Source: Epiperipatus broadwayi (taxonomy: Eukaryota; Onychophora; Udeonychophora; Euonychophora; Peripatidae). From it: a stretch of DNA of 64,000 nucleotides. A program made the position numbers and the translations under genes. The stretch spans positions 7,782,411 through 7,846,410 of the forward strand of contig JAQFVV010000013.1 in assembly GCA_028023455.1 (NCBI GenBank), in the 5' to 3' direction. The notes beneath the pieces were generated by a model. The model did no database searches. It was not told the origin of the DNA and worked only from the letters and a program-made list of their open reading frames with translations. The stretch's first letter is position 1, and each line of letters starts with the position of its first letter. This document shows, in pieces, positions 59,541 through 64,000 of the stretch.

Positions 59541-61573
59541 ACATATTGGTAATACAAGCTATATAGGTCATGTGACATATGACTGATTTTTACTAATATA
59601 TATATATATAGTGAGAGATGTTAGTCTATTTTTTTCTTTTGTTTAATAGCTTATGGGATTAGAGAATGCAATTCAGGGGCAATATGAATTAATTTTATGG
59701 GTTTATATATTTATAAATATAGCATGTTTTTAAGTAATAAATAAATAAAACTGATTGCATTTTAAAAAATTAATACACATTCTAAATTCAATTAGTTCTT
59801 CATCATGAAATATAATAATTTAGAGACAATAGTAGCACTATTTTTTTACATAAAGAAAACATTAAGAACTTTATGATAACGATTTTCTTTGGATAAGAAA
59901 CAGTGTTATTACTGTATTTAAATAATTACATTTTTCTAAACTTATATATTTATTTTGTTCAATTTATACATTATTGGTAGTATATAATACATATTCATAT
60001 TTCAAACATAATCAAAAACTAATTCCACCACAATCTATGGATAAACAGCACACAGAAAATGATAAAGAATAGAGTAAATTGATAAATGTACCTGATAAAT
60101 ATTTGTAATCAATCAAGTCTTTCAGATTTGCAAAACATTTTTCCATACTTGTTACAAATTTTAAATTATCAATCATTATAACATTTTCTAAATAAATCTC
60201 TCTTATTATACATGCATTTCACTAAAAATTCCATTTCATCAGGAGAGATTTGAAAACCAGATCACTAACATAAAAACAATAGCATAGAAACTTATAGTCA
60301 GAGTTTGCTATTTATATATCTAAATTGTAACCAATGTGATTTTGCATATCAAGTGTTTTATCAATTAAACATGCATACATGGATGATATTTAACTCATCA
60401 ATTCTTTAATATTCATATTTACAAATGATACTCATATTATGCCACCTAATTAAGCAGAAATATGACACCATAAGAAATATATCTATGTAATAAATTGATA
60501 AATTTTTGAATAAATATTTGTAATTTCTGTTCATTGGTTTGTTATAATATAAATGTTCATTATCAAATAACAATTGTTATCTATATTGGGATTGTCTAAG
60601 TGTTAACTGGTTTCTAATGGTTACTTATAAACCCATTTAGCTTTGAGTATTATTACACTTATTATTTAAGTAATACTTTGGGTGCAATTTGAAAATTATA
60701 ATTGCAATTTGTAATGTTATAATTGACTATTTATTAGTCAATATTCAGAACAGATTATATTTACTTGTTTAAGGAGGTTAATTTAAACTTCTTCCAATCA
60801 ATAATTTCAATCTCTGTAGTCAATTTGCAATTTTTAGTGTCTTTATAAATATATGAGACCATTAATGGAGGTGAGATTCCACCCCTATTGCTAAAAGAAG
60901 GTTGCCTTGACAACAGTTTGAAATTCTTAATTGTTATCTATATTGGGATTGTATAAGCGTTGACTGTTTTTTTAATGGTTATTAAGCATTGAATGGTTAT
61001 ATATATATATAACCAATTGCTAAAACATTGAATCTCTAAAATCAAATTACTTGTAATGAATACATATAAAAAGAAATATCTGGCTTTTGTTTTTATGTGG
61101 ATGTTCAAGTATTTCAAATCCTTTTGATCTGGAGTTTCTAGAAAATGCATTTAGAGTGGAAAATATTGGTGTGGAAGTTTTATACTGAGTGATAGTTCAA
61201 CATTTATAATAATCTTGGAGATGCATGTATATATTTATATTCATTATTTGAGCATGTGTTGAAGCAATTACATTATTGTGGATACAATATATTGGTGGTG
61301 TCATCACTAAATTTAATTAAAAATATGTTTCCAGTCTCATAAAATTTTTGCTGGAGAAGAGTTAAGGAATTCTAAAATAAAACAATAGAATTTTTTTTTT
61401 TAAAAAAAAAATATTTTATCAAATAAATATATAAACGTAAATAAAAATAATAAAACAAGCATTATATTAAAACAAACTCTGGAATTAACTCTACAATTTT
61501 CCAATAAATGAATAAAATATATAGCCAGCTTCAGCATGACTCAAAATATTCTTCAGATACGCTTATAATTATG
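59541..61573. other. AT-rich DNA with a short direct repeat
   Basis: A segment of about 57 bp recurs at 60570-60627 and 60930-60986 (ttgttatctatattgggatt in both). No other feature or gene supported. Confidence 0.4.
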
Positions 61574-61646
61574 CATAAGTGGCCGAGTGGTTAGCACAAC
61601 TGCCTTACAAGCAGTTGTCCTGGGTTCATGGGTTTGCTTCCTGGCC
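61574..61646 (+). repeat. tRNA-derived SINE head (tRNA-Val-like)
   Basis: tggccgagtgg is a textbook A-box region. The anticodon arm aactgc-cttacaa-gcagtt is perfect and presents TAC (a Val anticodon). gtcctgggttc follows, but the T-arm is disrupted by an insertion (ggtttgcttcctggcc), and no acceptor stem closes. It is therefore a tRNA-derived SINE head or a broken tRNA, not a functional gene. Confidence 0.55.
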
Positions 61647-61979
61647 AATGCTTTGACACATGAAAATGATATATATATTTTATTGTTTTAATATTTTCCT
61701 TCCCATTGTCCATTTCAAATTATTTGACTTATTTAAACTTTTTTTTTAATTTACAAATATTCTCCACCCACCCACACACATCATCTGCGTAGTTTAGTAT
61801 ATACTGCAATATTTTTCTTTTCCACTTGATTTATAATTTCTTTTTCGTAAATTGACGATGTGTAATTGCATATTTGATATATACGGCTGACCTATCAGCT
61901 ATTCTTGTTGCATCTTATATTCATCATTTTTATAACTAGTAACAAATACATTGTACAGGCTTAAACCTGCATTTATATA

Positions 61980-62290
61980 TGTAATATATGCAGGATTCGA
62001 ACTCAGACTTTCACACAACCCACTACTCTCAGTGCTATCTCATATTGCTGACCCACCTGATCACACACATGTTGAAAAGATAAATAATCACAAATACTGG
62101 TATTTTGTGCTAAACCAGCACTCATCAGTTGGCCCAGATTATCTCCACACATATATACAATCAGTGCTCAGCTTTATATTAAGATAGCCAATACTCATAC
62201 TTTAATGGACAGGCCTCAAACTACTCCAACCCACAAATCTTCAGCCTTCCATTTCATTGAAAATCTGATAATGGGGGAACGTTCAAAGCC
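61980..62290 (-). mobile_element. Hammerhead/tRNA-like repeat, copy E
   Basis: - strand copy with leader (from about 62290: ttcaatgaaatggaaggctg, taaagtatgagtattggct), hammerhead at 62082-62144, and a tRNA-like 3' domain (gtgggtcagcaatatgagat, tgaaagtctgagttcgaatc) with an excellent B-box GTTCGAATC. It lies 13 kb from copies B to D and shares their module order. Confidence 0.6.
62082..62144 (-). ncRNA. Hammerhead-type ribozyme motif, copy E
   Basis: The - strand reads agataatc-tggg-ccaa-CTGATGA-gtgctggtttagcac-AAA-ataccagtat-t. The core CUGAUGA is intact, stem II is perfect (gtgct/agcac, all Watson-Crick), and stem III ataccagtat pairs with a two-base loop. Outer stem I agataatc/gattattt pairs over eight positions and differs from copies C and D by compensatory changes. 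The single core lesion is A for G12, consistent with decay of a CpG. The inner stem I ttgg strand is eroded. Confidence 0.62.
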
Positions 62291-62968
62291 CATGTTAGTG
62301 CCAAGCTTGTAATAGTAATTTTATCTATAAACTTTAATACATCCATTATAATTTTTTTATGATAATTAATTCCTTTCTCAGTAATTTCTTTCTCAAAAAT
62401 TCTTATTGATTTTTGCCTATCAAATGAACCATATAATTTATATATATAAAGTGATACCATAATATCTTTTTTTTTCTCATTTTTACTTGTTTTATAACAT
62501 TAATTAATTGAAATAATAAAGTAACCAGACACTTATATTTAATATATCTTGAAACAATTCATCTTTATTTATTGTAGTATTATATAAGTAATAGATTGAT
62601 TTACAAGAGTCAAGCATATCTTTTTCAGATGTCTTTATTCATATGATTCTAGAATATGTGAGTGGAAGTTTTAAGTATAATATATATATAATATAGTAAA
62701 TCTCTGCCATTATTTTATGTAATGTAAAGATATAACAGAATTTATATTCTAATATTTACATATATTAATAACCTAGTACACTTTTGCTGCATTAATGTTT
62801 ATAATCACAGTTATTAATATTATAACAAATTCACTTAAATAACATTTAAAAGTCCTATTGTTGTTGTTGTTGTTTTTAATGCTACTGACTCTTTGATTTA
62901 TTATATGTCTATTCTATGTAATAAACCAAATTTCTTTGATTTTTCATTTTCTAACATTTCGTTCTTAG
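62291..62968. other. AT-rich DNA before the terminal exon
   Basis: TA microsatellite near 62680 and a short GTT repeat near 62862. It ends in the acceptor ttctaacatttcgttcttag. Confidence 0.45.
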
Positions 62969-63121
62969 CAAACTACATCAACAACAACTGGAATGAACCG
63001 ATGTCTTTTTTCACTTATGTACAGAAACTTTGAAACTAATTCCATAAATCCAACACCATTTTATAATCCTGAAAAAGAACATGGCTATGGGTTTAATCCA
63101 AGTATTGTTGAAGTAACTTGA
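62969..63121 (+). CDS. Terminal exon of an unrecognised gene
   Basis: After a good acceptor the + strand stays open in phase 0 for 50 codons: QTTSTTTGMNRCLFSLMYRN, FETNSINPTPFYNPEKEHGY and GFNPSIVEVT, then TGA. Composition, codon variety and the sharp end at a poly(A)-signal-bearing region look like a real last exon. I do not recognise the protein, and no upstream exon was found in the window, so the preceding intron is long or the call is wrong. It is not part of COG3, which ends at 32775. Confidence 0.5.
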   Translation, partial: QTTSTTTGMNRCLFSLMYRNFETNSINPTPFYNPEKEHGYGFNPSIVEVT

Positions 63122-63182
63122 AAATAAATACATGATAGAAAGAGATAAATCAAAGAATCCTGGTTTGTTGCACAAAATAAAC
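63122..63182 (+). terminator. Poly(A) signals after the terminal exon
   Basis: AATAAA occurs at 63124-63129, just after the stop, and at 63177-63182. Either could serve the gene that ends at 63121. Confidence 0.4.
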
Positions 63183-64000
63183 TTGTGATAAACCGGAATG
63201 CAATTACATCCAAATAAATAAATACTATTTAAATATTATATAATAATTGATTTGTTGTAATGTTGATAATTATGACTATGATGGTAGTGCATTGAAAATA
63301 TACTAGTTAATAAAATAAATATTAAGGTATAAACTCTAATGCTTTCCAAAAAAAAAACATAATGTAAACAAAATAAAATAAAATGAATGGTTAAAATATC
63401 ATTCAATGATTAATTACATAAATGATGATATAAAATTTATTAAATACATCCACTTTCTGAGTTGTTGCATAATTTCCTCAAATCTTGCAAACAAATGTGA
63501 ATAAAATAGATTGTTGTTTGCTTGTTTGTTTATATAAAATTAAAGGTCATATTATCTGGACAATATTGGATATCAAAACCAGGATTAAATTGATTTTTAA
63601 AAAAAGACTGAAACTTTCCAAAATGTTATGAATAAATTCTACTTTTATCTTAAAGATTATACTAAACAAATAAAAGCTATCCCCATCACAAGATAACTTA
63701 AATTTACAAAGATTTTTTTTTTTTAAAAAAAAAGTACTCTTTCCCTTCTAATGTCACAATCATTTCATTCTGTCAATCAATAAAATTTTGAGCTGAATTG
63801 GAAACAAAACATTATGAAATAAATGACTTAATCACACATCATTATCTTTTATGAATTAATATAATTTTTTTTTCAAATAATTATTAAGAAATTTAATTTA
63901 TACTGTTGCTTTAAACATGAATAAAATTAAGTTAAGGGGGGGAGGGATCAAAGCTATTATCTTTAAATAAGATTTCAAAACATCATAAAAAACTGTAAAA
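63183..64000. other. AT-rich DNA, nothing seen
   Basis: No gene or repeat supported up to the right edge. Confidence 0.5.

Noticed and set aside
60225-60262. tcatcag (reverse CTGATGA) near 60237 as a hammerhead
   Set aside because: A GAAA follows on the - strand, but the intervening bases form no stem II and stem I is absent.

Overview
The window is AT-rich animal nuclear DNA, intron- and repeat-dominated. The spliced genes with GT-AG introns, an RTE-type LINE, Merlin and hAT DNA transposons and tRNA-derived SINE-like repeats point to an invertebrate metazoan. A mollusc, perhaps a cephalopod, is my guess from the repeat style; nothing in the sequence proves it. No bacterial genes, rRNA or clearly functional tRNA gene were seen.

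Protein-coding content is small. (1) The C-terminal 346 residues of COG3, subunit 3 of the conserved oligomeric Golgi tethering complex, lie on the + strand in nine exons from 568 to 32775. The splice phases are consistent and the summed length is an exact multiple of three. Two introns of about 13 kb (1279-14118 and 19168-32739) hold most of the left half of the window. (2) On the - strand, two phase-compatible exons (50788-50636 and 47146-46938) encode part of a FAM194-domain protein (ERICH6/ERICH6B/C3orf20 type). Possible further exons lie at 42989-42946 and 34389-34267, so this gene would converge tail-to-tail with COG3. (3) A probable terminal exon of an unrecognised + strand gene lies at 62969-63121. 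None of the other open frames looks like a gene.

Mobile DNA fills the rest. There is a broken RTE LINE (about 51985-54600) with a related 3' fragment at 17.0 kb and another LINE relic at 57.8 kb. A decayed Merlin transposon (31050-32581) sits just upstream of the last COG3 exon. Two hAT-like non-autonomous elements are present (25780-26987; 56273-57480, the latter with a perfect 8-bp target duplication). There are many hairpin or terminal-inverted-repeat elements (3.1, 15.9, 22.2, 23.1, 28.3, 35.2, 36.8, 40.7, 47.3, 50.2 and 59.4 kb), several tRNA-like SINE fragments, and a composite CpG-retaining, homopolymer-rich tract at 7.56-12.64 kb with minisatellites.

The most interesting signal is a set of type I hammerhead ribozyme motifs. 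Five (35.3, 48.3, 48.75, 49.08 and 62.1 kb) belong to one repeat family in which the ribozyme is followed, where the copy is complete, by a tRNA-like 3' domain with a B-box. A sixth, of different sequence (59.46 kb), sits inside a 190-bp inverted-repeat element. The helices are supported by compensatory base changes between copies, and most copies carry one or two lesions, mainly at CpG sites. Three copies are packed into 1 kb at 48.2-49.2 kb, two head-to-tail and one inverted.
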